Below are positions 20,701 to 26,716 of a DNA stretch of 32,412 nucleotides, piece after piece. A program made the translations under genes and the position numbers. Each line of letters begins with the position of its first letter. The first letter of the stretch is position 1. The notes beneath the pieces were generated by a model. It made no database searches. It worked only from the letters and a program-made list of their open reading frames with translations, and was not told where the DNA came from. Source of the DNA: Chloroflexota bacterium (GTDB taxonomy: Bacteria > Chloroflexota > Anaerolineae > Anaerolineales > Anaerolineaceae). The stretch lies in NCBI GenBank assembly GCA_016838895.1, contig JAEKNU010000054.1, positions 1 through 32,412 on the forward strand, given 5' to 3'.

Positions 20701-22458
20701 CAGGGTGCTAATGATACACCCCCAACCAGTATCAGCGGAAGTGATTTAACATGGGATTGGTTAGATACCACCGATCGACTTGTCGGTACAAATCCAACAA
20801 TTAATTTGGCTAATTTACCATCTGGCGAGGTCATCCGATTTAATATTGAGGCAAGAGTCGCATCCAGCCTCACAGTTTCTTCCTTTACCAACACAATTGA
20901 CGTGGAAGACGGGAACACCGGTGCCAACGACGAAGGCGACGATACGGATAATCTGCTTAATGCCAATATCAAGAATCTGACCGGCACCTCAGAAGCCGAT
21001 TCAGGCAGCGGGTCCATTGTGGATCCGGAACCGGTGTTTATCGGTGAGATCATTGAATACACCATCACCCTGGATATTCCTCCAGGAACAGCCAGTAATT
21101 TGCAGGCATTGGATGTCATGGATCAGGGCCTGGCCTTTGTAAGTTGTACTGGCATCACAAGTGGTGCATTAACAACCACTGGTGACTTTACTAACGCCTG
21201 TGCGAACCCGACAGTTTCAGCAGAACCTGTCAGCAGTCTGGAAAGTATCAATCAGGGCCGACGAGTATTGTTTGATTTAGATGACGTGACCAATGGTGGT
21301 GCAGGGATCGACACACTCACCATCACGTATGAAGCCATCGTACTGGATATTGCTTCCAACAGCAATGGTGTGGATGATTTGAACAACGCGCTCACCTGGT
21401 CATGGGATACCATCAGCAGTATTTCCGATGAGGCTACGCCGGTAACTATTGATGAACCACAACTGACGATTTCCAAGAGAGCGCAACCGACTACGGCAGC
21501 CTACGGCACACCGATTGACTTCACATTGGAAATATCACATGCCGCCATTAGTACTGCTCCAGCATATGATGTCATTTTGACGGACATTCTACCAACTGGA
21601 TTGGCGTATATCCCCCTCAGCGCAACATCCACTGGACTTGCGCCGAACGATATGATTAATGTATATAATCCGGCCACATCCACACTGACTTTCGAATGGG
21701 ATGTTTTCCCGCTGGCCGCCACTTCAACCATCAATTTCCAGGCAACCTTTGTTGGACCCTCACCGGTTGAGAATGAAGCCAGTGTGGAATGGACCAGTAT
21801 TGAGATTGATCCGCAACTGGACGGTACACCGGTTCAACTTTCACCCTATAATATTCACTCCACTGAGCGTTGGTACGATCCACTGGATCAAACAATCAAT
21901 GATTATGGTGTTAGAGATAATGTAGAGATACGTACGCCTGCTATGTTACCGTTGACCGGGTTTGCACCGGATGTTGCCAGTTTGATACCTGCCCAACCAT
22001 CAGAAAAGGCATATTTTGATCTTGAACCCATGTACATTGAAATTCCAAAATTGGAACTTTATCTTCCAATTACCGGGGTTCCGTATGTGGATGATGACTG
22101 GGATTTGACATGGCTGGCTGATCAGGCTGGATACCTGGAAGGTACCACCTTCCCAGGTCAGCTTGGCAACACGGCCCTCACCGCCCACGTGGTGTTAGCG
22201 GATGGTACCCCTGGTCCGTTTGCAGCATTGAGCGAACTCGCCTGGGGTGACCAGATTATCCTGCATATGGATGGTCAGAAGTATATTTATGAATTGCGGC
22301 ATAACCTAACGGTTTACCCGAATGATTTTTCAACATTCTATTATGATGGGTATACCTGGCTGACGCTGATCACCTGTGAAGGCTACAACGAATATGCAGA
22401 TGATTATCTCTATCGAACGTTGGTGAAGGCGGTGCTGGTCAGTACTGAGCTGGAATAG
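11731..22458 (+). CDS. Giant exported repeat protein with LPLTG motif and C-terminal sortase domain
   Basis: The product has 3,575 residues, with AAGGAG six bases before the ATG. A signal peptide covers 1-28 (cleavage after VLA). Eight DUF11/DUF7933-like repeats begin near 29, 188, 320, 450, 586, 712, 866 and 995; each carries two Cys (mostly CGG plus a later C). Twelve SdrD-B-like repeats begin near 1134, 1291, 1449, 1607, 1735, 1857, 1990, 2112, 2236, 2351, 2473 and 2655 ('S(L/I)G(N/D).VW.D', D-rich turns, 'G.Y.F..L.PG.Y.V'), with no Cys. Four DUF11-like repeats follow (from about 2806, 2938, 3082, 3245). Then come LPLTG at 3406-3410 and a sortase domain at about 3434-3575 with H3486 (TALTAH), C3549 (LTLITC) and R3562 (YRTLVKAVLV). 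There is no hydrophobic C-terminal tail. SdrD-B domains in staphylococcal adhesins bind Ca and form stalks, so a surface fibre or adhesin role is inferred. It appears monocistronic, with a terminator 22 bases after the stop. Confidence 0.95.
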   Translation: MRKLSKSVFLFVTLIMALILSPVATVLAINYEAQINVGFDDGSLLVGEDTILTIEILNTNPFILENVSFTNSLLVGTNTGLVVHADGVLTNTCGGTVIATADTTKITLSGGEVPAATATQGRCEMTIRVLATSPGTKNSYVPSYGNPPSNGGVGLYSTARGGLDIITNATRLASITTLSVTAVETPSMNKNFSPSTVWAGESTQLEINLTNNDEDHALTGVTYTDTLPWPFVVSSPLTTSLSGCGGGTISTSVGSNTITLNNGTIAADSLCRVRVRVVSSLQGTYTNTIPAGPAGVGSVQTDQYVTNPADVTAPVNVQSVGISKQFSPDSFAQGDTSTLTITLRNPSGTTYTNMAFDDILPGSLVVSGTPAASQCGGTVSVPSSNTIRLVGGVIPPGNTTTPGSCTIVVTVTSPTFGGPYTNTIPAGALTGSVTNLLPASDNVTVVQRTILVDKYFGADFVENGTTSLSIRLRNQASTAFTGVTFTDTMPANLTIVGTPTTSASCGPGAVVSSTGTSLTLTGAMIPAGSVSTPGECWIYATVTSSVVNTGGYTNSIAAGDINSDQGIDNANGDSDIVRVYPINGNATVAKSFLTSTILPGSNSTLRIRITSPRDTGLSQIHLIDNLPGDMVVTGSPITNSCGGTLSAVIGSQLIELTNGTITNPNSTCTIEVPVTAYTPGTLTNSIPANSLSTYEGRTDTVTRSANLYVTSFSMTKQFAPDLIAPGGLSLLTVFLSNSSLQPITDVSLSDYLYNMDYSVDGYTVRVHNPGDPAYVPSTDCTGGIITAVDGDDEFSMSGATIPASDGSVDGLCRINVYVEGQNTSGILRTRTNTISRSSVNGTINGSTSIQPIQNASASLGIEPLEIRVDKAFSPLSVFNGSYSTMTIELQNPSSAATLSQIAFTDNMPPGMILATPTGFNTGTCGGILTGSPGDASFSFSDGSLPASGTCTLSIQVSMTVTGNLTNTINIGDVTSFEGAVNSNQEDETLTNAVLAYIVKSFSPNPILVGEESVLSIQIFNTSTSTDLTGMGANDNLPAGVTIADDGGTTDPILENTCGTSSTLTTGIHSTGPYSGRSYIELVNGTIPQSDSCLMRIRVTSNTVGAYDNIITTDDVTPPIDPDDAEDTLYVTSFSLGNRVWEDNGAGGGTANDGIRNGSEPGMSGLDVNLYEDANDDGTPDGVAIGTTTTDGDGYYRFDSLAANTYIVEVEIPGGYISSAINGGDPDSDTDNDNNGVNLINPGYIRSNPVTLEYTSIEPTDDNDPVTNPDTGEGINEQSNRTVDFGFVNAYSLGNRVWDDNGAGGGTVNDGTQNGAEPGISGVTVRLYLDADANDVPDGSMIDFTVTDGNGYYRFDDLYASSYIVEVVTPAGYRATNNAVSDPNGDVDLDHNGYVVNGVNVRSNHVTLGPNADEPESPDDDDPVTNPESGEAPDDQSNRTVDFGFTNAYSLGNRVWHDNGEGGGTADNGIHDGTEPGFGGLTVNLYQDSDDNGIADGGVISSTTTNTNGYYRFDNLSADTYIVELELPTGYQVSAVNGGDPDNDTDLDNNGVVAGAGVIRSNPVTLAGGLEPVSPDDDDPATNPLTGEAPDAYSNRTVDFGLYAAPLSLGNLVWVDNGAGGGTVDNGIHDGTEPGLSGVTVRLYQAANLTTPLRITETDTNGNYLFSNLPADDYVVEIIIPTGYTPSSVNNPADPTDTTDEDNNGVTLNGSTLQSNTIVLDADNLTIDFGLIQFASLGDRVWYDTNRDGVQDAGEDGVTGVTVNLFTGTPGSGTLESTTTTTGGGYYSFTDLAPASDYYVEFILPTDYNFSPSGAGTASTDSDATTVVGPIGRTINIDLEAFENDITWDAGIYLPPASIGDLVWYDDGSGGGTARDGVQNGTEPGASGIRVDLFRPGYGADGIPSTPDDNLSMANQLTDGSGNYLFDELLPGDYYVSFTQPAGYAFSPLDQGGDDATDSDANRTTGDAILTTLDAGEDDLTWDAGLYELASIGDYVWLDHGGGVPANAYNGIQDASEAGIPSVTVNLYDSGDTLIGSTVTNGLGRYLFSNIEPGDYYVEFIPPTGYSISPQDAGGDDATDSDADTTSGQTIPTTLDAGENDLTWDAGMYRYAAIGDLVWDDNGAGGGTPRDGIQNGSESGVAGVTVTLYNSSDVQVGTPVITGANGLYAFTELVPGDYYVIFSDLPADYQFSDIDQGGDDALDSDANTTTGRTITTTLSPGENDITWDAGIHLIPAEIGDYVWYDSNGNGIQEGGETPADGVTVTLYNSTGTVVDTTVTNGAGNYLFTDLNPGYYYLEFTAPVGYNFTLSDQGGDDATDSDAIIPLGRTNLTQLTPGESDLTWDAGLYTNASLGDFVWEDWNMDGIQDTPDTGINGITVDLYHNTLGYVDTTTTADFGGNPSLPGYYLFEDLVPGDYYVIFTLPSGYQFSTQNAGADDTVDSDANTTTGQSDTVSLGSGDTNLTLDAGLIPLFSLGNRVWFDTDNGSDIDAGEVGVSGVTVQLYDSTGTTEILVGPDGILGTADDAAGGVTTDANGYYLFNDLLPGNYMVVLPESNFSGAGVLTDYYSTGTSRNNDGSITESVAALANSNIDSDDNGTLQTSGAHSGAVTTSVVSLGGVNPASEPINESDLGPGGQGGRPDNYGNMTVDFGFYHAQIGNLVWNDADNSGTANSESGIDGVTVQLLAGNGTTVLDSTTTSGGGIYSFTDLPAGNYYIRIPAAEFETTETLRDFRSSTGGSSEPAPNPDTDTDDNDDNGSEANGTLGLGGYIQTAVFALSPGSEQSVVNASGLTIENRVDLGVYDAPQVDLAVTKTDGQTYFITDSTLNYTIVVTNNGPADATGAVVTDSLPAQIDSWTWTCASSDYGCDGAAASAAPFSDTIDLPYDSVTPRSVTYNVAAHVSATADIDNDLVNTVVVTTPGYTETDNTNNSATDTDQPASITITKDDNVDIVAPNTVVTYEVEITNNGDVPLTNLTVTDTIPNEMTFVRAYQGANDTPPTSISGSDLTWDWLDTTDRLVGTNPTINLANLPSGEVIRFNIEARVASSLTVSSFTNTIDVEDGNTGANDEGDDTDNLLNANIKNLTGTSEADSGSGSIVDPEPVFIGEIIEYTITLDIPPGTASNLQALDVMDQGLAFVSCTGITSGALTTTGDFTNACANPTVSAEPVSSLESINQGRRVLFDLDDVTNGGAGIDTLTITYEAIVLDIASNSNGVDDLNNALTWSWDTISSISDEATPVTIDEPQLTISKRAQPTTAAYGTPIDFTLEISHAAISTAPAYDVILTDILPTGLAYIPLSATSTGLAPNDMINVYNPATSTLTFEWDVFPLAATSTINFQATFVGPSPVENEASVEWTSIEIDPQLDGTPVQLSPYNIHSTERWYDPLDQTINDYGVRDNVEIRTPAMLPLTGFAPDVASLIPAQPSEKAYFDLEPMYIEIPKLELYLPITGVPYVDDDWDLTWLADQAGYLEGTTFPGQLGNTALTAHVVLADGTPGPFAALSELAWGDQIILHMDGQKYIYELRHNLTVYPNDFSTFYYDGYTWLTLITCEGYNEYADDYLYRTLVKAVLVSTELE

Positions 22459-22479
22459 GTTTGTTATATATGAAGGAAG

Positions 22480-22511
22480 AGAGAGGCTGCCGACTGGCAG
22501 TCTCTTTTTTT
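22480..22511 (+). terminator. Intrinsic terminator after the giant gene
   Basis: A 12-bp stem with two G-U pairs (AGAGAGGCTGCC / GGCAGTCTCTTT) around the loop GACT runs into a T-tract, starting 22 bases after the stop codon. Confidence 0.75.
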
Positions 22512-22898
22512 GTTGGGGGGGTGAGTTGGTGGTAGGTCAACGAATAGCCCACAACAGGTATGAATGACTAAGTATATAATGGTGCGCTCTTCGTTCCCAA
22601 ATGCAATTTGTTGGTGGGTACATCGAGCTCACCCTACATAAGGAATATTAATTCTTTTGATTATTGCCAAAAGCGACGGAATGGCATCACTGCCTACGGC
22701 TGCAATCGCAATTTGCTGAAATTGGGGTGTGTTTTGCATCGGCGCCAAAAGCGTCTCGCCCTACTTCTGGATAAATTTTTGGGGAAATGCTATTGCGAAT
22801 TATTGTCAGACAATTGATATAATATATATATGGAAAATTGTTGCGGCATCAGCATTGCCAGTACAGTTTTTTATTCTGGTATATAAAGGATTCAAACC
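22512..22898. other. Intergenic region before the DHOD-like gene
   Basis: No convincing gene lies here. The part 22610-22770 contains short fragments such as CACCCTAC and CGCCCTAC that resemble arms of REP-like elements elsewhere in the window, but no complete palindrome was found. The last 100 bases are AT-rich and probably hold the promoter. Confidence 0.45.
22793..22823 (+). promoter_or_regulatory. Possible promoter of the DHOD-like gene
   Basis: TATAAT at 22818-22823 with TTGCGA 19 bases upstream (22793-22798). The spacing is long, and TTGTCA at 22803 is too close, so only the -10 is convincing. It lies 75 bases before the ATG. Confidence 0.35.
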
Positions 22899-24008
22899 AT
22901 GATTAATTTATCCACGACCGTATTCGGACAGACCTTCAAAAATCCCGTTATCCCTGCAGCTGGACCCAATGTTGGCACAGGTGAAAAAACACGTCTGGCA
23001 GCCCTGGGCGGTGCCGGCGGACTGGTCACCAAAACCGTTTCCTTACATCCGGCGGTTGTACCCAAGCCCAACATGGCAAAATTCCGCCGCGACAGCATGA
23101 TCAATGCCGAATTATGGAGTGAATTAACCCTGGATGATTGGTTATCCAATGAATACAATATCGCCCTTGCAGCGGCGAGAGAATTTGATCTGCCATTGAT
23201 CGCCAGTATTGGCTACTCCCCGGAAGAGCTGGCCAGCCTTGGCCCCCTGCTGATGGAAAAAGGCATTGAGCTGATCGAGTTTTCCATTCATCACATCGGC
23301 GATGAAAGCATCACCGAGGCGGCAGAGGCCTTGCGCAAGGCGGTTTCCATTCCGATCATCGCCAAATTGAGCCCGAACATTGGACAGTTGGGGCATACCG
23401 CACAACTGCTTGAGCCCTATGTGGACGGCTTCGCATGCATCAACAGCTTCGGCCCAACCTTGAGCATCGACATTGAAACGGTGGAATCTCCTCTCGGCTC
23501 CGCAGACGGCATGGGCTGGCTATCCGGACCGGCCATCAAGCCGATTGCCCTGCAAGCCGTATATGAAGTGTCCCAGGCCACAACCAAGCCGGTCATCGGT
23601 GTTGGCGGAGTGTCCAACGGCAAAGATGTGATTGAATTTATCATGGCAGGTGCCTCGCTGGTGGGGGTTTGCACGGCCGCTATTTTGAAGGGACCCTATG
23701 TCTACGGCACCATCGCCGAGCAGGCCGCGCAGTGGCTGGAAGATCATGGCTATACGGATATTGCCGAGATCAAGGGCTTGTTTGTGGAGAAAATGAAGCA
23801 TAGAGCGGTTGTCAGTGGGGAGCATCTGCGGGTGGTGGTGAACAACGACAAATGCAAGGCCTGCGGCCGCTGCGAGATTGTCTGCCAGTACGATGCGCTG
23901 ACGGCCAAGCCCAAGGAAAAGGCTTTTATTAACCAGGCTAATTGTGCGGTATGCGGGTTGTGCAGGACGGTCTGTCCGTTTGACGCGATTGATCTGGTGG
24001 TGGGGTGA
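22899..24008 (+). CDS. Dihydroorotate dehydrogenase/PreA-like flavoprotein with two [4Fe-4S] motifs
   Basis: The product has 369 residues. An FMN TIM barrel of the DHOD class 1/PreA type fills about 1-300: NPVIPAAGPNVGTGEK, GGLVTKTV, IPIIAKLSPN, ACINSFGPT and the phosphate-binding GVGGVSNGKDVIEFIMAGA. A C-terminal ferredoxin-like domain has C319, C322, C325, C329 and C349, C352, C355, C359, two full CxxCxxCxxxC sets. Relatives use FMN to oxidise dihydroorotate or reduce pyrimidines, with electrons passing over Fe-S clusters. The loop usually reading NxSCPN or NxSSPN, which supplies the catalytic base, is here EFSIHHIG (127-134), so pyrimidine activity is doubtful. AAAGGA lies seven bases before the ATG. 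It appears to stand alone. Confidence 0.85.
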   Translation: MINLSTTVFGQTFKNPVIPAAGPNVGTGEKTRLAALGGAGGLVTKTVSLHPAVVPKPNMAKFRRDSMINAELWSELTLDDWLSNEYNIALAAAREFDLPLIASIGYSPEELASLGPLLMEKGIELIEFSIHHIGDESITEAAEALRKAVSIPIIAKLSPNIGQLGHTAQLLEPYVDGFACINSFGPTLSIDIETVESPLGSADGMGWLSGPAIKPIALQAVYEVSQATTKPVIGVGGVSNGKDVIEFIMAGASLVGVCTAAILKGPYVYGTIAEQAAQWLEDHGYTDIAEIKGLFVEKMKHRAVVSGEHLRVVVNNDKCKACGRCEIVCQYDALTAKPKEKAFINQANCAVCGLCRTVCPFDAIDLVVG

Positions 24009-24052
24009 GTGGGTGACTTGGTGGGGGTCGCCCGTACATTTTTATTTAATTA

Positions 24053-24694
24053 TTAATTGTCACAATATTCCTCATCCTCCAGCCAATTCAGAGGATTGCT
24101 TTCGATATATTGGGCAATTTTGATATATTCTCCTTCATCGCGGATGATACGTTCGTAGTAGTCGCGTTGCCATAAGGATGTGCCGGTGGTGTTTCTTAAT
24201 TCATTAATGCGTCTGGCTGAAAATGTTTTGAATGCACGCACGATTTCTGATAAAGGATGTCGTTTGGGGGGTATAGATTCCGATTCAGCGGGAATTCCAT
24301 CCAGCGTAGGGGGAGGTTTGAAACCTCCCCCTACGGCGCTCGACGGTTCAATTTCACGATGAATTCCGTCCGGCGTAGGGGTAGGTCTGAGACCTACCCC
24401 TACACGCGTGTCACCACCAACCAAAACAATTACGGCATGCACATGATTGGGCATGATACAAAACGATCCTGATTCAACATTGGCATAATGTTCGGGTAAA
24501 TCAAACCAGGCGGTTTCTACAATTTTGCCCATTTCATTCAAACACATTTCCCCACCAACAACATTTCCAAACAAACATTCTTTTCCGTGCGTGCAAATCG
24601 TAACAAAATAAGCACCGGGTTGGGAGTAGTCATATCCTTTTAGGCGAATAGAGCGGCGGTGGTGGGTTTCTGGATTATATTTCGCTGATGTCAT
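24053..24694 (-). CDS. REP-associated tyrosine transposase (RayT), copy 1
   Basis: The product has 213 residues and is a Y1/HUH single-strand DNA transposase. It opens HHRRSIRLKGYDYSQPGAYF, has VTICTHGKECLFG, the HUH motif MPNHVHAVIV with H84 and H86, and the Tyr region LWQRDYYERIIRDEGEY with Y179/Y180. It ends NPLNWLEDEEY. RayT proteins act on REP palindromes rather than on terminal repeats. I start at the ATG at 24694, preceded by CAGGA and aligned with copy 2; an upstream in-frame ATG adds an unrelated stretch. Residues about 97-133 (GVGLRPTPTPDG and VGGGFKPPPTLDG) are encoded by two REP-like palindromes inside the gene, an insertion that copy 2 carries only once. Confidence 0.88.
   Translation of the reverse strand: MTSAKYNPETHHRRSIRLKGYDYSQPGAYFVTICTHGKECLFGNVVGGEMCLNEMGKIVETAWFDLPEHYANVESGSFCIMPNHVHAVIVLVGGDTRVGVGLRPTPTPDGIHREIEPSSAVGGGFKPPPTLDGIPAESESIPPKRHPLSEIVRAFKTFSARRINELRNTTGTSLWQRDYYERIIRDEGEYIKIAQYIESNPLNWLEDEEYCDN
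24306..24334. repeat. REP-like palindrome inside RayT copy 1
   Basis: A perfect 14-bp stem (GTAGGGGGAGGTTT and its complement) around one central base. In the RayT frame it encodes VGGGFKPPPT. The element and about 15 flanking bases (CCATCCAGC before, GGCGC after) recur unchanged at 26970-26998. Confidence 0.85.
24375..24403. repeat. Second REP-like palindrome inside RayT copy 1
   Basis: A perfect 14-bp stem (GTAGGGGTAGGTCT and its complement) around one base. It is in frame and encodes VGVGLRPTPT. Its outer arm GTAGGGG is shared with the other elements; the inner arm differs. Confidence 0.85.
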
Positions 24695-24770
24695 TATTTC
24701 CTGCCCAATATATAATTCATTATATACAATTTGAAAGTGGTGCAGGGGTAAACATGGTATCACGGTGTAA

Positions 24771-25331
24771 TTATCCTGCAATATATTCCTCATCCTCCTG
24801 CCAGTTGAGAGGATTGTATTCAATGTACTCGGCAATTCGCATATATTCTTCCTTATCGCGGATGATGCGATCGTAGTAATTACGCTGCCAGAGAGGGGTG
24901 CCAGGGGTGTTTAACAATTCATTTATACGCCTGGCGCTGTTCATTTTGAAATATCCGATGACCTTTGGTAATAACATTTTGCGGCGTATTTTTGGATCAT
25001 TAACGTCGATTCCCGTCCGACGTAGGGGTAATTCATGAATTACCCCTACGTCAGTCGGGATTTCAATAATTGTATGAAAATGGTTTGGCATGACAACCGC
25101 TGATCCGAGTTTGATCTGTGGATACCTAGCAGGTAAGGATTGCCAAATCTCCCAAACAATCCGCCCCAATTCGTTCAGCACCATTTCCCCATCATCCACA
25201 TTTCCAAACAGGCATTCCTTCCCATGTGTGCAAATGGTGACGAAATAGGCGCCCGGCTGGGAATAATCAAACCCTTTCAGGCGGATGGATCGGCGGTGGT
25301 GCTTATCAGCATCGTATTTCGATGAGGTCAT
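24771..25331 (-). CDS. REP-associated tyrosine transposase (RayT), copy 2
   Basis: The product has 186 residues and is closely related to copy 1: HHRRSIRLKGFDYSQPGAYF, VTICTHGKECLFG, the HUH motif MPNHFHTIIEI (H84, H86) and LWQRNYYDRIIRDKEEY with the likely nucleophile at Y152/Y153. The start at 25331 (MTSSKYD) follows AGGAATA and matches copy 1. It lies 76 bases upstream of copy 1 on the same strand, so the two may be a tandem duplication, although protein divergence after the HUH motif shows it is not recent. A single REP-like palindrome sits in the frame at 25019-25052 and encodes DVGVIHELPLR. Confidence 0.88.
   Translation of the reverse strand: MTSSKYDADKHHRRSIRLKGFDYSQPGAYFVTICTHGKECLFGNVDDGEMVLNELGRIVWEIWQSLPARYPQIKLGSAVVMPNHFHTIIEIPTDVGVIHELPLRRTGIDVNDPKIRRKMLLPKVIGYFKMNSARRINELLNTPGTPLWQRNYYDRIIRDKEEYMRIAEYIEYNPLNWQEDEEYIAG
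25019..25052. repeat. 34-base perfect palindrome inside RayT copy 2
   Basis: Arms of 17 bases, GACGTAGGGGTAATTCA and its complement, meet without a loop. TCCCG (25011-25015) and CGGGA (25056-25060) extend it imperfectly. It occupies the same place in the protein as the palindromes of copies 1 and 3. Confidence 0.85.
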
Positions 25332-25371
25332 TATTCCTATTCTATTTATTCCAATTTCCACAAATCGGTTT

Positions 25372-25416
25372 GCAGGGACAATTCAATGTGCCCGACAGGG
25401 TATGAATTGTCCCTAC
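25372..25416. repeat. REP-like hairpin upstream of RayT copy 2
   Basis: Arms GCAGGGACAATTCA and TGAATTGTCCCTAC pair at 13 of 14 positions around a 17-base loop. The AATTCA inner arm and (GT)AGGG outer arm match the palindrome inside RayT copy 2, 41 bases downstream of this hairpin's near side on the minus strand is the RayT start. It is the only clear member outside a RayT frame here. Confidence 0.65.
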
Positions 25417-25447
25417 GGATTCAGTGATTTCACATGATTGCAGACTT

Positions 25448-26542
25448 TTAATCCTTTTGTTTCCAGATGGGATCACGAAGGATCAGTACAACCACCAGGG
25501 CAAAAACAATTAGCCCGGGGATGCCAATGCCAAATGAATAGGTAGGATCGTCTGGTATATATATGACACCCATGAAGTAAGAAAATGATTGATTGACCAG
25601 GGCATGCAGGAAAGCGGCGATCCATAATCCTTTTGCTTTGAGGACAGCATAACCTAACAGAAATGCCAATCCGAGGCAAAAGATCACCATTAACAGGGAT
25701 CCGAGAAAGGGATGACCAGGGTAGTTATAACCCATCCAAATGACAGGCCAATGCCAGATACCCCAAATTACACCAACAAGGGTTACACCGCGCACACGCC
25801 CCAGCCCGATTAATGCAGGCTGCAAATAACCACGCCAGCCGTATTCTTCACCAAATGAAACCATTAACCCAAGGAATGGTCCCAGTAAAATGGTTTGTAC
25901 GGTAACAATCGTCATGAATAACGGGGGCGTCATGCCAGCCGCCATACCCTGGGCTATTAATGCGCTCAGGTCAACCGGTTGTCCCATTTTGAATAACCAG
26001 CTCAATAGTGTTTGCAGGCCTGCAAAAAGAACAATTCCGATGCCAAATAGCAACCATAGTTTCCCTTTCCCCGCGCCCATGCCTACACCGGCAAAAGTAT
26101 TTTTACCACCTACTGCTCGAAGAACAATAACCAAAATCAAGCCTAACAATCCGGGAATCAACATAAACGGGCTAATGGTTTGAACCATATCAGGGCGAAT
26201 GAATGAAAAAATGACGGCTGCGATATACAGCAAAGAATATAACAAGAAATACCAGGTGAACCACCGAGATTTTGAGTGGTTGTTTTTGATATTTATTGGG
26301 CTGTTTTTGAAGAAAAACATACCCAGTAAAATGGCCGAAAATGCCGGAAGCAGCATTTGTAATTGGAGAGCGAGCAACGAAACCGGACTTTGTAATCCGC
26401 CACTGCGGAAGAGTACTAAATCCAACAACCAGGTCAGTCCAAAGGTCAAACCAATGAATGTGCCAACCTGGTTCCAATTTACTTTTGTGGCAGCAGTATC
26501 TGGCAAAGCCGCTATGATATCAGATGAAATTTGACTCTCCAT
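25448..26542 (-). CDS. CPBP family intramembrane metalloprotease
   Basis: The product has 364 residues with about eight to nine hydrophobic helices. The CPBP/Abi signature is complete: SFGEEYGWRGYL with E232, E233 and R237 (EExxxR), GIWHWPVIWMGY with H264, and AAFLHALVNQSF with H313 in the third motif. Members are membrane-embedded proteases related to Rce1, used in prenyl-protein or peptide maturation and in bacteriocin immunity. The substrate is unknown here and no peptide or bacteriocin gene lies next to it. It sits between RayT copies 2 and 3 on the same strand. Confidence 0.93.
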   Translation of the reverse strand: MESQISSDIIAALPDTAATKVNWNQVGTFIGLTFGLTWLLDLVLFRSGGLQSPVSLLALQLQMLLPAFSAILLGMFFFKNSPINIKNNHSKSRWFTWYFLLYSLLYIAAVIFSFIRPDMVQTISPFMLIPGLLGLILVIVLRAVGGKNTFAGVGMGAGKGKLWLLFGIGIVLFAGLQTLLSWLFKMGQPVDLSALIAQGMAAGMTPPLFMTIVTVQTILLGPFLGLMVSFGEEYGWRGYLQPALIGLGRVRGVTLVGVIWGIWHWPVIWMGYNYPGHPFLGSLLMVIFCLGLAFLLGYAVLKAKGLWIAAFLHALVNQSFSYFMGVIYIPDDPTYSFGIGIPGLIVFALVVVLILRDPIWKQKD

Positions 26543-26716
26543 AATCTTATGATTTCCTAATTTAAACGTATTTTTTGCTCTCTTAATTATAATGTCGTAA
26601 ATAGAAAGATAACAGCTTAAACCGGCGCCGGTGAAGGTTGATTTTCATTAAAATAGGGGAATACCCCGGTTTAAATCGATATTTCATATCAAGTTCAATC
26701 GCATATGGATGAATCA

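Noticed and set aside
22063..22077. A second LPxTG-like motif, LPITG, at residues 3445-3449 of the giant protein
   Set aside because: It lies inside the first strand of the predicted sortase domain, where sortases normally have a hydrophobic strand after 'IP.L'. The match is probably by chance, and LPLTG at 3406 lies in a better linker position.
24694..24835. Longer start for RayT copy 1, adding 47 residues
   Set aside because: The extra residues do not match copy 2 or the family, while the ATG at 24694 aligns with the copy 2 start and has a ribosome site.
25448..26542. CPBP protease as part of a bacteriocin or peptide-maturation system
   Set aside because: No precursor peptide, transporter or other maturation gene lies beside it; its neighbours are RayT genes.
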